Below are positions 19,250 through 32,583 of a stretch of 64,000 nt of DNA, in pieces (the first letter of the stretch is position 1; each line of letters starts with the position of its first letter). The stretch is from assembly GCA_019096065.1 (NCBI GenBank), contig JAGUCH010000002.1:16380501-16444500 (forward strand), written 5' to 3'. The stretch comes from Paracyclopina nana (lineage: Eukaryota; Arthropoda; Copepoda; Cyclopoida; Cyclopettidae). The notes under the pieces were generated by a model, which saw only the letters and a program-made list of their open reading frames with translations, was not told the origin of the DNA and searched no databases. The position numbers and the translations under genes are program-made.

Positions 19250-21182
19250 TTATTGCTCGAATTTGCGCTGCTGTGGGTAATTTTCATACACTGCAGTATT
19301 AGAAGATGGCAAGTGCCTGGAAGTAAAACTAGATTGGGGCTCATTCAAGTTGATTTGCACAACCAAGTAATATTGGTTTGAAGACATCTGCATCAGACTT
19401 GTTTGGCATGACACTGGCTGCATTCCTGATGTGGCTACTGCTGCTGCTGCTTGGGATTTCCTGTCATTTTCATCTTCAGTGAACAGTCTTGGCATTGGCA
19501 ATGGCAATGGGGAATAGATAGAATTGCTATCTGAATAATCCAATGTGCTTGGATCACTGTCATTGGTCCATAGCAAAGATAACCGGTTGATCTGTGGCAC
19601 TGTTGGGTGCTTCCTTAGATAATGGTTCATGGTGTTCCTAAAAATTGAGCACAATGCTGAGGATGGAAACTTGATTAGCAGCATAATCTCAGAAATGTAT
19701 TGTGAACTTCATCCTTGCAATATTGCAGCACACATACCCACAGGAGAGTTGGTGATTGAGAATCATTGTTCCTTGGAAGCTGGAGGATGGTGTAGAAACT
19801 TTCTTATCAATAATGGCATAGTACAAAGAATCTCTCCTTTTGTTGCTGCTTTGTTGAGATGAAGAGGGTGCCACTGAAAAGTATAAAAAATGGCTGCTTT
19901 CCAAAAATGGCTTTCTGATTGTTTCTGGTCTGGTACAGACCTTGTATTGGCAGCAATTCATCATAATCCGCCTTGTAGCTAAGTAGCACCACAGGTAGAG
20001 GGTCTTCAGTCGGTTTTTCCACCCTATTGCCAAACATTCTTTTTTGCAGTGTAGCAATGCCTAATGACTTGGCATCTGACTTTCTTCTGCTGCTCCTGAA
20101 CTGCTTTATGATTTTGCCCAGGGCTATGATGGAAGCCACCAAAATGAGAGTGAGAATGACACAGGCAAAAATGGACAAAACTATTAACCAAGTCCACACA
20201 GTTTCTTCAGGCAGAAAGCACTGCTTGACAGGCCCAGTGAACCACTCATCCTGAAAGAGCAAACTTTTGACCCATTCTCAGCTACTAATTAAACCAAGCA
20301 GAGATCCTGAGCATGCATGCTTTTTAATTACATCCAGTGTAACAATTCCTGTCTCTCTGTTAATGAGATCCATGAGCTCACTTGATACTAAAGGAAGCTT
20401 AGCAGGAAACTAGACTCTATTTACTCACTAAGCAAATAAATCTGTCATGATTCATTAGCTCCTGATCAAAGGAGAAGAGAAACAGGGGAAGAAGAAGTAG
20501 CTCTTTTTTTGCTTTGCTCACAACTTTGCAAATCTTGGCAAAGCCAGTGAGGCTCTTGACCTTGAATGTTTGGAAGTTTGGGCTGTACATAAAATTGGCA
20601 CCTGATTTGGTGTGAAAGTTGAGGAGGGAAGAGGTGGTTCTCCCTTTTTTGCATTCTTTGCTTTCTCTGTAAATAGAAAGCATTCTGCAGCTGAGCTGAG
20701 AGGAAGAGAAAGTGGATTGAAAATATGCAAAAAGATTCAGCTCACAAATTTTCACACAAAAGTATCATGGGGTAGTTGGGTGAAACAAAAAAGGACCCCA
20801 CCCATGATTACAGAGTACAGATTTCCTGGGCTTTCTCTCTGTAACAGTAGGTGTAGCAGTGTGAGAGAGGAATTTTATTAGCATAATAGCTTCTGTGAAA
20901 CATGAGATGGGCATTTTCAGCATATTATGGAATTCTATTGGCAGCCTATCTGAATCAGTTATCCCCAAGAGAGAGATAGTACCCATAGTCTTATCTCTGT
21001 TTAGACAGCAGTACCTGACATTGGCTGTTGGTTGTGCAGACCTTGATTTTGGTGCACCAGCCACAATTATGAGATGTAGCCAAGGACAAACAATTGCTGC
21101 AATCTTCACCACCCTCTTCCCTGCAAAAGACTGACACATTTCTCCTCACAAACATCTTGAGGGATAGATGAGTGGATATCAA
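19250..21182 (-). CDS. PSI-domain single-pass membrane protein, 5' end unresolved
   Basis: Exons read so far: a PSI exon ending at 21015 (start uncertain, between 21182 and about 21120), then 20250-19941, 19873-19738 and 19637-19250. The first intron is 764 bp, the others 67 and 100 bp. Phases close to the TAA. The first exon supplies FC-x7-DC-x2-C-x8-CGWC-x5-C-x5-C, and the next adds a final Cys after 11 residues. This is an eight-cysteine PSI (plexin-semaphorin-integrin) pattern with the spacing of PTTG1IP/PBF. A transmembrane helix follows (TWLIVLSIFACVILTLILVASIIAL), then about 220 cytoplasmic residues rich in Ser, Gln and Tyr. PTTG1IP has a much shorter tail, so orthology is uncertain. 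No signal peptide is found; an upstream exon probably exists beyond 21.2 kb. Confidence 0.65.
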
Positions 21183-24100
21183 ATTCCCTTTGTGCAGGTG
21201 ATTTCCCCTCCACTTGAAGACTCTTCTTTTCAGTTGCTATTTTGCATCATGTCAAGTGGTGTGCTGACATCAGATATTCAATCAAAAAAGCTGCAAGTTG
21301 AACATAACAGCATTAGAGGAAAATCTTTTGAGGCTCCAGGCCAGAAGAAAAGTTTGGCTCAGCTCTGGGAAAAAATGCTTATTGCTGTAAGAAGCTTGTC
21401 TTGGCATTGTAATAAAGTCTGGATTCCCCTACAGATTAGAAGCCTCATGGGTGCAGTAAAAAATTCCATTCTTGCATGGGGAAAAAGTTTGATGTGGTAT
21501 TTTCCTTTGTTTATTTCTGCCAATCAGCCCTCCTTTTATGTAGATTAAGCAGCCAGTATAGTGTTTGTTTACCAAGAGCCAGGGGTTCTGGCAAAAAACC
21601 CAGACATTGCACACACACACACTTGACCAAAATAAATGGCAAAACACTCATGCCATTTATCCACCCACATTGATTAGTGAGTGGTATTATTCATTGGGAG
21701 GAAAAAGAAAAGCAGATCAGTGCATTTATAGCAAATTGCTCTACAGTCTTTTCCATGCTGCAAAATCACAGAAATGAGTTCCTAGCTTAAAAAGGAGCTG
21801 GCTGAAACTAATATGGTGAAACTTTGATCATGATTGGTTGCAGGAGATTGCAGACATGCTCTAAGGTGGTTCTTTACAAGTGCACCACCATCGTTGTCTC
21901 CTTCGCTTGACTGACCACCACAAGGGACTCAAAATGTTCCACTCACTCAAAAAAGATTTGTTATTTTCTTGTGCTCACTCATCAGCTTTTTTCAGGAGGA
22001 AAAAGTTGGAGAGGGTCACTCATGAATGCATTGTGGCCTCAAGTAGTGCAAGCTGGCAACTAAAAAGACCTAATTAAAACTTGTAAACTGAGAAATAATC
22101 TTTACTCCATTTAACTTTTCCTGAGTGTGTGGGCTGATTTGCAAGATAACCATCTTTATATACTATAATACATACTTGAAATAATGTGCAGTGTAGGGGT
22201 TTTCTTCAACTTCCTTGTGAAAGAGAGGGATTGAGATGAGTCATGGCACCACATAAACACTTAGAGATATTGAGCTGACTTGTGAATTGTGTTTACTGAA
22301 AGCATGCTACACAGCTTTCCAAGCTCCATTGCCCCAGCTCAGAAACACACAATAATAAATAAACTGAGCAGCTATTTACTCCACCACTTACCCCTAACTA
22401 GCTCTCTCATAGAGCTTCAGCTGTAGCACTGCAAATTACTGAATTGGCTTGAATTAATGGTATCTTTTTTTCCCCTCAACACTCTGCCATACTGACCCAC
22501 ATTTCACAAGGGAAGAAATGGCCCTGTTAATGAGACATTTACTTATGTGGCCTCTTCCTGATGAAATTCCTTGTCATCTTATTTGTGAAGGGGATCCTGT
22601 CAAATAGTGGAAATACCTTAGCTTGATGCTAGGGATCCTGCTATGAATTTTTTATAAGGAGCCCTGTTGGCATTCTCAGAAGTATTTATCCTCAATACTT
22701 GTTGGATATCTTCAAAGGTTGCTGTGAATTCCTAATTACACCTTCACCAAAAAGCCAATGACATTTGTGAGAAATCATCCATGTTGGATTCAAAGCCTTT
22801 CAAGTTGTCTTGAAACAAAAAGGGGGAAAGTGGAGGAGCCCTTTTGAAATCTCCCCCAGCCAACTTTAGACTCTAATGTAAATGATCTAAGCTTGACACC
22901 AGCCAATTTGCATCTTATTGCATCCAAAGCTTGCTAGCTGCTTTTTATTTGGAAGCTTAAATTAAATTGCCAACCAGAAGCCAAGTTGTTTTGAGTTGCC
23001 AACTATGTGGGCTACTAAAATGAAGGATATTGGCTGTCTGTCCAAATTGCTTTTTGTGGAGGAGGAGGCTTTTTGCTCTGTTGAAGGAAAATCCTGGTGC
23101 TGCCACCATTTGAAAAAAGGACCAAGTAGATAAGGATCTTAAAGCCACAGTCAATGACATTTTCCATGTATTTGAAATGGGTTTCCACCTTAAAATGGAG
23201 GAGGATTTCAGCTCCCTTTCTTGTTAACATATTTATTGGATGTTTTGTAAAAAAGGGCTGTATATGCACATATTTGCCTACCATTATTATTTAGCTTAGA
23301 AAAAAGGAAAATTTCCTTATGAAAAATCCAGCAGCTGATGCCACTACCTTTTTGGAAAGAAACGGATCAATCTTTGACTCCAGCTCTTTTTTTTTAAAAA
23401 AGTAAACCCTAAATTGCTCCATGTCAGTTATATTTCTACAAACATTTAGTACAGAGAATAACTTTGAGTTCATGCAATTTCAGCATGACTTCACCCAAAA
23501 ACTAATATAAAAGAAAGAAATTCTTTTCTGCTCATGCCTCAAACTTGTCAACGCGGTCTTCGGTTCAACTAGCTGATAACTGGATATGACAGTCTAAATT
23601 TTTTTAGTATGCTTGACACATGAACAGGATATTAGTCCATTTACCCCCCAAAATACTAAGGAAGTACTTGAGCAGCATTATTTTGGTATTTGCTATGTTT
23701 GTCATGACTGTTTTATTTCCTCTATGCTCGATTTCTTCTCAAGTATGCACTATTTGTCTGCAGGCCACTGAGGGGGATGTTTTTTATTAGCAAAACACTA
23801 TTTGCTCCATGGTCTGAATAGCAGTAATTCCTCAATAGCTTGTCAGCAGTTGAATTTAAATGCATTTACCCCAGTGTGAATTGCTCACTCCATAGCCAGT
23901 GTAAGGGGGAAGTAATGATTATCAGTGATGTTTTGTGTAGTATTTGTTGGTGTGTGTCTCCCCCCAGTCTAGAGTTGGGAAAAGAAGTCATATTTTCTTG
24001 CGCCATGTTCTGTCAAAAGCCAGACCCAGAATCTTCAATAACTCATACCATTTATGGAATACACGACATTTCCGCCTCTCTTCTAATAGATGAGCCACCA

Positions 24101-24199
24101 AGACACTTTAATTTCTAAATTCACTCCCCTTTCTTGCACATTTTTTAGAGCTCTGAATAAGACTGAAGACACGACAGAAGCCAAGCAATTTTGCCATAA
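21183..24199. other. Gene-free interval
   Basis: Low-GC sequence with scattered short frames on both strands, none with domain, splice or signal-peptide support. A short CA run occurs near 21610. A missing 5' exon of the PSI gene may lie here or further right. Confidence 0.4.
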
Positions 24200-24340
24200 T
24201 TAAATAACTCAAAAGTAACAAATTCAAAAAAGTTGATTTGACCATTAAAAAAAAGTATATTTTGACAAACTTAAATAACTCAAAAGTAACAAATTCAAAA
24301 AAGTTGATTTGACCATTAAAAAAAAGTATATTTTGACATA
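24200..24340. repeat. 71-bp tandem duplication
   Basis: Two almost identical head-to-tail copies begin TTAAATAACTCAAAAGTAAC at 24200 and 24271, and run through a shared GTTGATTTGACCATT and AGTATATTTTGACA. The near identity means the duplication is recent. Confidence 0.85.
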
Positions 24341-25571
24341 AAATTGTTGATAAATATGCAGCTGAACACAGCTTTAGAATAGCTCAATATATTTTTGTAA
24401 GGTAACAAGATCTTTTGCTTGCTTGAATTTTTCCATGTAGAATGGGACAATCTGCCTTATCTTTGTTTCTATGCAAAGTCTCTATGTAGACACACCCTTC
24501 AGCTATATATAGTCGTATATTTGAGTATTATTTATAGGGAGCTGTGTGGATACATTATTTATGAGACACTTTTATTTGCCATGATTGTTCTCTAATTGAT
24601 TGGTCTCAATTGACACTTTGAGTTTGCTGATATTGGTGAAAAACTCGTGTTATAAACCAGCCCCAAGTTGGCAAATTGGAATTTAATTAAAAGAAGCTTT
24701 TGAAGTTGGCTTTGATGTGGTTTCAAACGAAATTAGTTGTCATGATCGATGATGGAGAATTTTCATGGTTTGTGTATTATTTTTCCACCAAAATACCCTG
24801 GTCACGAGGATGATGACATTCTCTTCTTTATTGTCATGTAAATTGCTAGCAAGATTTGTCAATGTCATTACTTTTGATTCGTGCCCACAATTTTCTCATA
24901 TTTCCTCCATAATCACATATAGCTTTTCGTCGTCTCATAAATTGTTCTGGATAAGGAAAAAATACTCTAATGTGGATTTCTCAGGAAAAATTACTTTTAT
25001 CTGAGCAATAAATATTTTTTTCCCCAGTGAAATCCTCATCATCCCATAACATCAGATAAAAACAGCACTTACTTTTGCACTATGGGAATGGAGAAGCTGA
25101 TAGAAAAAGGGTCCCCAAAATTTAGACTTTTTAGAATTTCTGTGAAAGAAAGGCTTGAAAAGGCTTTAAAGCAATTTCCTACCATGGCATTGAAAGTCAA
25201 ATAGCTGGTGTCATTTTAAGCATAATTTACTAGCAAGCCATTTTGATGGAATTTTTCCAATAGTGCAATTTACTTCATTCTATTCCAAGGTCAAAAGTGG
25301 CCATCACTGTGTGGGGTGACATCATAAAATAACCATGACAGACCTTTTGCATATTGAGCCACATAGCAGTATATTTTTTGCAGCACAAAAAGAGCCCTGA
25401 TTGCTCTTAATGGCTTTTTTGCCACAGTGTGTGCGTGCTGTGCTGCTCCAGTGTGTTGAGACCCAATATTGAGCCTTTGAAGTTGTGTCCTAAACTTGAA
25501 TTTCTACAACCAAAATGGACGGCTTAGTTTGTATTCCTCACTTCCCAGTCAGCCAAAAAAGTTGATGAATT
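24341..25571. other. Gene-free interval
   Basis: AT-rich; no frame with support. The 79-codon frame at 24765-25004 lacks splice or domain evidence. Confidence 0.4.
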
Positions 25572-25968
25572 TAGGGCGATCCCATATTTGAATTTGCAGT
25601 CAAGTTACCTTGCTAAAATAGTAACCTTGCTTGATTAGTTGAGTTCAGCTTGTTCGAGCCAAGTTCAGTTGGTTTTAGCCAAGTTAAGTTGGCTGTTTTG
25701 CTGACGCACCGACCCATTTGAAATCAGCGGCTGATGAGCTAACTTAGCTATTCTCAATCGAGCAAGCTTCAGTTACTACGCTACTGAAAACACTTTTTGT
25801 AGTCAAGTTCAAATCCGCAACTTAACTTAACTTGGCAAGCAAGCAAGTGCTACATAAAATTAAGCAAAGTTGGGATCTACCTAAGTAAATATCTAAGAAC
25901 GAAACTGAACTAAGCTTAACTTTTTTCCTAGCTTAACTTGACTCGTCAATCAATATGGGAAAGCCCTA
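25572..25968. mobile_element. MITE family A, copy 1
   Basis: Begins TAGGGCGATCCCATATT and ends AATATGGGAAAGCCCTA. The interior is shared with the other family A copies: GTTGAGTTCAGCTnGTTCGA, then GGCTG, then CTGACGC and AGCTAACTTAGCTATTCTC. The dinucleotide TA at both edges fits a Tc1/mariner-type target. Non-coding. Confidence 0.8.
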
Positions 25969-27170
25969 GTTTTTAAAGATTTGATTTTTCAACTACTGTC
26001 TAAAATGTAAAATAGGTTTTTTTAAATGGTAGACGGGACAAAAGGAATCAGATTTAAGTATTTCCAAAACGTAAGCTACATAGTAATAATGTAGTCATAC
26101 TCATGCGGTGTGACAGAGACAAATTATGATGTATGATTGACTTGGCATTTGATCTGCTCCTTTCACACATTCTGCTTTTATGAAATATGCTTCTCGCGCC
26201 CCAATAAAAATCACTGCACATGCTAGAAATGAAATCTGTTTGTCTTTTTCTATGCTGAATATATTCTGTATTATGGCAGACAGATGTGTGTCCAAACTTC
26301 TGATGAATCACTTTGGCTGACTCCTCCAGGGAATTTCCCAAACTCACCAAAAAGTGTTGAAAAAATAAAGCTTTTTCTGGGGGTGGGCTAGAAAACAGCT
26401 CCTTTTGTCAACTTGGAACTTGATCATCAATTATGCATTGCATAGTAAAACATCTGTTATTTGACTTTGCATGTCAAATTTCCAATTTTCTCTAACTTTG
26501 AAAAAAAAATTTTTTTGATGAATTTATTTGATGAAAGTTTTTTGGCTGCTGTTTCTTGCGTTAATACTGCTTGTCCAAGCTGTGGTGTAAGAAATCCCCT
26601 GGGATCATAATAAAAAGCAGAGACCATTTTTCTGCTGCTTTCTGGACATATGGCCAAAATTGGTTCGGTGACTCCCTTAGATTAATTTTCCTTGTTTGAC
26701 AATCCTAAATATCTTCTCTCCTTATTTCTGGCCCCAAATTGTCGTGACAAAAGCCATTTGGAAAACTTTCTCGGTGTAGCAAGAAATGAACATATTTCAG
26801 GCTCATAAAGCTATATGCATATGTGCCAATTTTACCCCAATGGCTAATTGAGCAAAAATACAGTGTTTATTTGCTATATGTTACAACATACTCTACTTTT
26901 TGAGTCCTGTCCTCGATTTGATAGGAGACTTACATTTTTAATGAAGCTTTCAAAAAATAGTGTGCTACACCAAACTCGTGAGCTCCCTTTCCTTGCGTGC
27001 TTTTAAGTGTAATTTACCCCAGAGTGCCTCTCAAGGGCTGTCACTCGAGGTATCAAAACAGACATGAATGGAATGAACTTTGAAGCCCTTTTCCAGAAAA
27101 TAAAAACTCTTCAGGGAGGTAAGTACTACTACAGTATGTGTATAAAATAGATATTATTTATTTATAGCTG
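25969..27170. other. Gene-poor interval
   Basis: Apart from the signal-peptide-like exon at 26531 nothing gene-like is seen. A 98-codon minus-strand frame at 26054-26350 has no supporting feature. Confidence 0.4.
26531..26586 (+). other. Orphan signal-peptide-like exon
   Basis: ATG followed by codons for MKVFWLLFLALILLVQAV, then a good donor (GT|GTAAGA, phase 2). The sequence is an almost ideal secretory signal: basic start, long hydrophobic core, small residues at the end. No matching downstream exon was found. It may be the first exon of an unidentified plus-strand secreted-protein gene, or chance. Confidence 0.3.
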
Positions 27171-27513
27171 TTATTTGGCATAGTTTCTGTGGCTTGGAAG
27201 TGGAAGAGGCTTAATTTCAGTGACTGGTGGCAAGGCCAAAAATGGTGGTTGGTGGTCAACAAATGGCTCCTCATCAACAACCTCTCCATACTCATTGGTC
27301 CTGATCAAGTTGACCTTTTGCTTGCTGATGCTTGCTCCATATCCAGTTGGTTTGCCACCATTAATTTCTTTCACAAACTTCACTGTGAAAAAATCCTTTT
27401 GTGGGCCTGGAAAGGCCACAGAGAGGCCAAGGAGCAGACAGAAGAGCAACTGAAAAAAATGTACTACTATCATATGATATAAAAAGGGGTGATTTTCTTA
27501 CCAAAGTTTTCAT
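27171..27513 (-). CDS. Small secreted protein, unrecognised
   Basis: Exon 1 is 27513-27502 (Met-Lys-Thr-Leu) and exon 2 is 27449-27171, with a 52-bp intron (TTG|GTAAGA...TTTCAG). The product is 96 residues. A signal peptide (MKTLLLFCLLLGLSVA) is followed by a cysteine-free mature part of about 80 residues, rich in Pro, Lys and Val, with FTVKFVKEINGGKPTGYG and a C-terminal PPFLALPPVTEIKPLPLPS segment. There are no domains I know; it could be a cuticular, salivary or peptide-precursor product. A tiny first exon carrying only the start of the signal peptide is also seen in the gene at 7355-7879. Confidence 0.65.
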
Positions 27514-30500
27514 GTTGGCTTGCCAAGTTGCAAAGTGAGACTGCGCAAACCTTGGCTTGATTTTGTGCTTGTAACAACAACGCAATTAAGGTTCCGACCT
27601 TGACCATGAGTCTATCTGAGAAGAAATTGCCCAGAAGGTTCCAGAAGAAATATCAATGCAGTTATTCAGAAAATTTGCCTTTTTATTCATTTACATTTTA
27701 TAATCAAGTTGAAATAGTGAGGGAAAAACAAGGAGAAATCTTTTGTCTCAGAAGTGATCTATTTTAGGCCTTGTTGAGCCTGATCTTGATATGGCACCTT
27801 GGCATTGATTCCTTTGTGCCAACAAGATTGATCATTAGGGATCAAAGCACTGCAGCATACAATGGAGAACCATCATCTGCATTTTGTGTAGGTTTGAAAG
27901 TACTCATTGAGCATTTGACATGTTTATTTTGCATCTAAAAAGCAATTAGGGGAGCATTAGCTAGTATTGCTGTATTCATAAAAAGGGGTGAATTGTACAG
28001 AGTGGTTCAAAGCCTCAACTGCTGACAGCTGGTATACATTTTTCATTTTTAGCTTGGACACACTGTACACACCAATTGTTTAGCCTCTGGCCAGACACTT
28101 GTCAAAAGGGGTCGGTTTTTGTAATAGCTTCCATATGCCAATCTGGCACATGGAATTCCACTTGATTAAATTGCACAAAATAAGCTTTTTTCTGCAAGCT
28201 TCCATCTCCTGCTTGCCATAAATTATTCACCTTTGAAACATTCTACTAATAGCTGGTTTAGTCATTTGTCTCTCTAAATGATGATTAACAATTGCCAAAA
28301 AAGGGTGAGGGAGTGTAACAGCCTGACCTATTTTGTGTGTCACATGGAATAGCCTTAATTTTCCTCTTTGTGGTGAGATGTGAGCTCTGAGAAACTTTTT
28401 ATGCATAATGCTAAGAAGCATTACAGGGCAGCAGGGACTAATTTCTGCCATGCATAGTAGAAGAAGGATGCTGCAAATGCATTTTGTGTGCTGCACAAAT
28501 CCCTTTAGACTCATTTTCATCTTACTTCTTTTCTGGTTGTTATTGTTGTACTTGTAGCTTTAGCTGTTGAAGATGAACATTTCTTCTCCTCACAAATTCA
28601 AATTCACCTGGCCAACAACTTGGACTCCTCCATTATTATTTTTTTGGCAGGAATTTTTAGCATTATTTGCTGGTAACTGGCTCTTCTCCTCCTTTCATCT
28701 CATTTCAGTGGAAAAAGTACAAAAGGGGATTATTAAAAGGAGACAAGATCATCTCTTCTCCCCCATCATCCTACCAACTATCATCATCCACTTTTGAAAG
28801 AAAGCTATTGAAAGCAACTGTCTTTATGAAAGACAAGCCTTGGACTGACTATGTATAGGGGAGATTTCATGAGTAGCAAAGAAATCATCCAGATTTTCCT
28901 GATAATACTCTCTTTTTTGCATCTCACAGTAGCCAAAGTTGGGGTCTCCCCTTTGGGCGTCATTAAAACCAAATCTTCATCCGTCAATCGCCCCTTCTTC
29001 CTAATGATCCTCGTTTTTGGCAACTAGCCCAGGGCTCATAATTGCCCTTAGGAAAGCATGAAATAACCAACCCTAACAAGCACAATGTGGCTCTCCTCAA
29101 ATAATGATTGAAACAATAAGGAATTTGAGTCTTTTTTCATTACTATAGCTTAATCAATTTAAAAATAAAATTAAGGCTCTTTTTTTATGAGTTACATATT
29201 GACGTTTTTTTTATTTTTGACTGTAAAATAAAAAAAGAGAAAGCTGATATTACTCAGGCTTTTTCTTAGGAAGCTTTGACTCATGTGTGAGTCAGCAAAT
29301 GTGGAACTTTTTTAGTGTACTTAGTCCAAGTGTGGCTTGTTGGATCCCCAACACCTTTTACCTCAAATGAAAGCTTGCACGTGCTGCTCCCATCAAGCTT
29401 TTAATAGGGCTTTTTGGCCAAGTGACTCAATATATATTCACATCTTTCAGTGAGCAATTGTAGCTGTTTCATGTGCTTAGAACAAGGGTCTTGGTTTGAC
29501 ACCACATCTCCACAAAAGTTTCCCACTTGTCCACATTTTTTGCACAAATATCAGCAGCACAATAACAAAATCAATACATAAATTGCCAAAGCTTCGTTAC
29601 AGCTGTTGATCAAAGCCTATTGATGCACTTCAGATAGCACCACAGCATTATATTGTAGTGTGTGATACCAGGAAAAAATGTCAAAAGGAGAGAGAGAGAG
29701 GGGGGGATTTACTTTTGGCAACAAAAAAAGTTTCTCCCACCCTGGGTGATAATAGGGTAGTTTGAGATATAGACCAGCATGGAAATCTGAGGTGGGTTCA
29801 CCAAGTTTGCTGACAGTGACTTATGCACTGAGTTTCACTGCCAGGGTGAGAAAAGCCTCTACAAACTTTGTGGGCTTCTCAGAGAGGCCATTTGCCATGT
29901 GAAATTGTCTCAGCTGATATTAAGAGTGGGAGGCGTGACACATCATCAGACAACACCCAGACAAGGGGGCCATGAATTATGGTCGAAATTATAAAGAGGG
30001 TGATCCCAAGGGATGTGGTGTATAGTAGCTTTGAACAAGCTATCTGCTCTGATTTTGCTACTGTCATCCATCTTCTTGAAGATGTACCTATCTGACATTT
30101 TAATGGGACCTCTTTAATGTCATTAAGCCCTCAAAGCAGAAAGAAAAGTCAAAATGTGAATTACATTAAGAAATATGGCTTTTGTGTTGGCTGGATCAAT
30201 TTTTCTTTAAAGAGCTTGCCAATATCTCCAAATTGTAGATGGAAATTGAGATGGCAAAAAAATGATATCCAAGAATTAACGAGGTGAACAAGTTTTTCTT
30301 TTGTGCCAGCCCCAGGGGGCATTTCATGATCATTGAGCAAAATGTCACATCCTTAACTGCAGAGGAGAAGCAGGGGGAGAACATTTTGGCCACCACTTCT
30401 CTGAATAAAAGTTTTCTATATATCAGATTGTAATGGGAAACTAATGAAACTTTGGAGCCAAAACTAGGTCAGCATGCTTTCAAAATAGTAGTCCGAAAGG

Positions 30501-32208
30501 ATTCTGCAAAAAGTTGTCCTACTTTGCAGTGTCAGCTTTAAAAAGGTTGATTTCTACAATATTTGACAAAAAAGGAAAGCTTTCATGCTCTCAAGTTGTT
30601 TTGATAATTATAATTAGCTAGAGCACGTCATAATCTGAAAACTTACGCATGAACGACCTCACGTGGCAAGGCCAAGTTCATTTGCTATCGCAATTCCTCA
30701 AAGAACTCAATAAAGGTCGAAATTTGGCCCTTTTCAATCTCCTCTGGTAACTCTGTAAACAAAAAAGCGTTGTCTCAAAAGAGATCCTCGCTTAGCTGCC
30801 CCATCTGTTTTGGGTAACGAGCTCTGAAGATTTTTCATGCCTTAATTGAGGAGCCTAAAGCATGTCCACATACTATCCAAGTTAATGGGGGATTCTATGC
30901 ATTGCTGACCCTCGTGAAATGGAAGCAGCAGTCATTTTTATGTCTGCCAAAGGGTTGTCCTTAACAGCCTAGCCAAGCAATAAAGAAAGGGTCAAGTTGT
31001 GATCTTCTCTACAAACATTACATGGTTAGTTTCCTCCCCTACCAAAAAGTAGATTTGGGGATGAGCAAATTGAGTTCTAACTTCTGAAAAAAAGGTCAAA
31101 TAGCAGCCTAATCCAATATAGTCCAGAGCGTTGAATATTTGGACAAATACTACATCAAAAGGAGGAAAGAGTCCCCTTGAAAAATGATCACCAATTTATC
31201 TGTGAAAAGTAGTACAATGGCTGCTGTTAATGTGACAATGCTTTCTCTGCTAATTGAGCTTCCATTTAAGTGGCCAAGAGCTGAAATAGTGTAGTGAAAT
31301 GTATGGAAAATGAAATATTCCCTGAGGCGGCTGCAGATGCTTTTTTCCACAATGGGATACAGATAAGAAACCACCGCTATAACAGATAAAAAAGAGCAAT
31401 ACTTTCCTGCTTTTTGTAGCAGCTAGCAATGGCAGGAAATAGCAAGGGGGAAATATACAACATCTATAGCTACTACTTCCTGCTTATAAGTGATTGAAAA
31501 AATTCCCCTTTTGTTCCACTCCACCACGCCTATCCCAAATACAGTGCTTTTGGACTTGTCATCAAACTGGTTAAACCATTAAATCTTTTCCTTCCCCTTT
31601 TAAGGGCTCCTGCCCTTAGTTGCATAAGATCAAAACCAATCGTTTTATTGCTGCTCTGGAGGTTTCCAAGGAAATAATCCTTTGGAACTTTTCTTCCTCT
31701 TGTCCATTTCATGGGGTTCAATTTGAATACAGTGCCATAATTTAAAAGTTGACAACTGCATGCATTTATAGGGCAGCTTTTATGGGACCAATTTTGTTCA
31801 TAAATTATTTTGTGTAGTATGTGAAAATGCATTTAGCTCTGTGCTAAGTTATTCCATTTTTTATATTGAATATGGAATATTCTAATGCTAGTCTAGCTGA
31901 GGCTAAAAATGTGCTCTTCATGCTCAAGAATGCGGAATTTAGCTCGTCACATCCGCACTTTTATGATCTGAAGCATTCTGCTCAATATATTCCAAGTTGT
32001 AGCAAATGCAATAGAGAAGAAATGACTCACTCACCCCTAGTCATAAAGATTTTGGGTCCTTAGTCAAGTTGGGTCATCCTGGGAGGAAAGGGGGTGTTTT
32101 TATCGACATCATTTTCTCCCCTGTTGGGAAACATTTCTAGGAATTAAGATTATGGAAGACAGTAATAGTAAATCTGGTCACACACGATAGATAGATTTTT
32201 GACTGAAA
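27514..32208. other. Gene-free interval
   Basis: Nearly 4.7 kb of AT-rich sequence without a supportable gene on either strand. A GA-rich tract (GAGAGAGAGAGGGGGGG) lies near 29691-29706. Frames of 60-100 codons are scattered and lack splice, domain or signal features. Confidence 0.45.
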
Positions 32209-32583
32209 GGCGCGTTCCCATATTGGCTGGTTAGTAAAGTTAAGCTAGGAAAAAAGTTGAGTGTAGTTCATTTCCATTCTCAGATATTTATGTAGGTAGA
32301 TCCTAACATCGCTTAATTTTATGTAGCGCTTACTTGCTTGCTTAGAACTTGGCAACAAAAAGTGTTCTTATATTCCTAGCAACTGAAGCTTGCTCAGGCA
32401 AGAATAGCTAAGTTAGCTCATCAGCCGCTGATCTCAACTGTGCTGGTGCGTCAGCAAAGCAGCCAACTTAACTCAGCTAAAACCAACTGAACTTGGCTGG
32501 AACGAGCTGAACTCAGCTGATCAAGTAAGGTTACTGTTTTAGCAAGGTAACTTGACTAAAAATTCGCATATGAGATCGCCCTA
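32209..32583. mobile_element. MITE family A, copy 2 (inverted orientation)
   Basis: Reads as the reverse complement of copy 1: an end with GCGTTCCCATATTGGCTGGT on the left and ATGAGATCGCCCTA on the right. The interior blocks CGCTTAATTTTATGTAGCGC and GAATAGCTAAGTTAGCTCAT match the family in reverse. Confidence 0.8.

Noticed and set aside
21120-21122. Acceptor TTTTGCAG just before the PSI exon
   Set aside because: Using it would delete the first cysteine of the PSI domain; reading through gives the C-x7-C spacing expected, so the exon probably starts further upstream.
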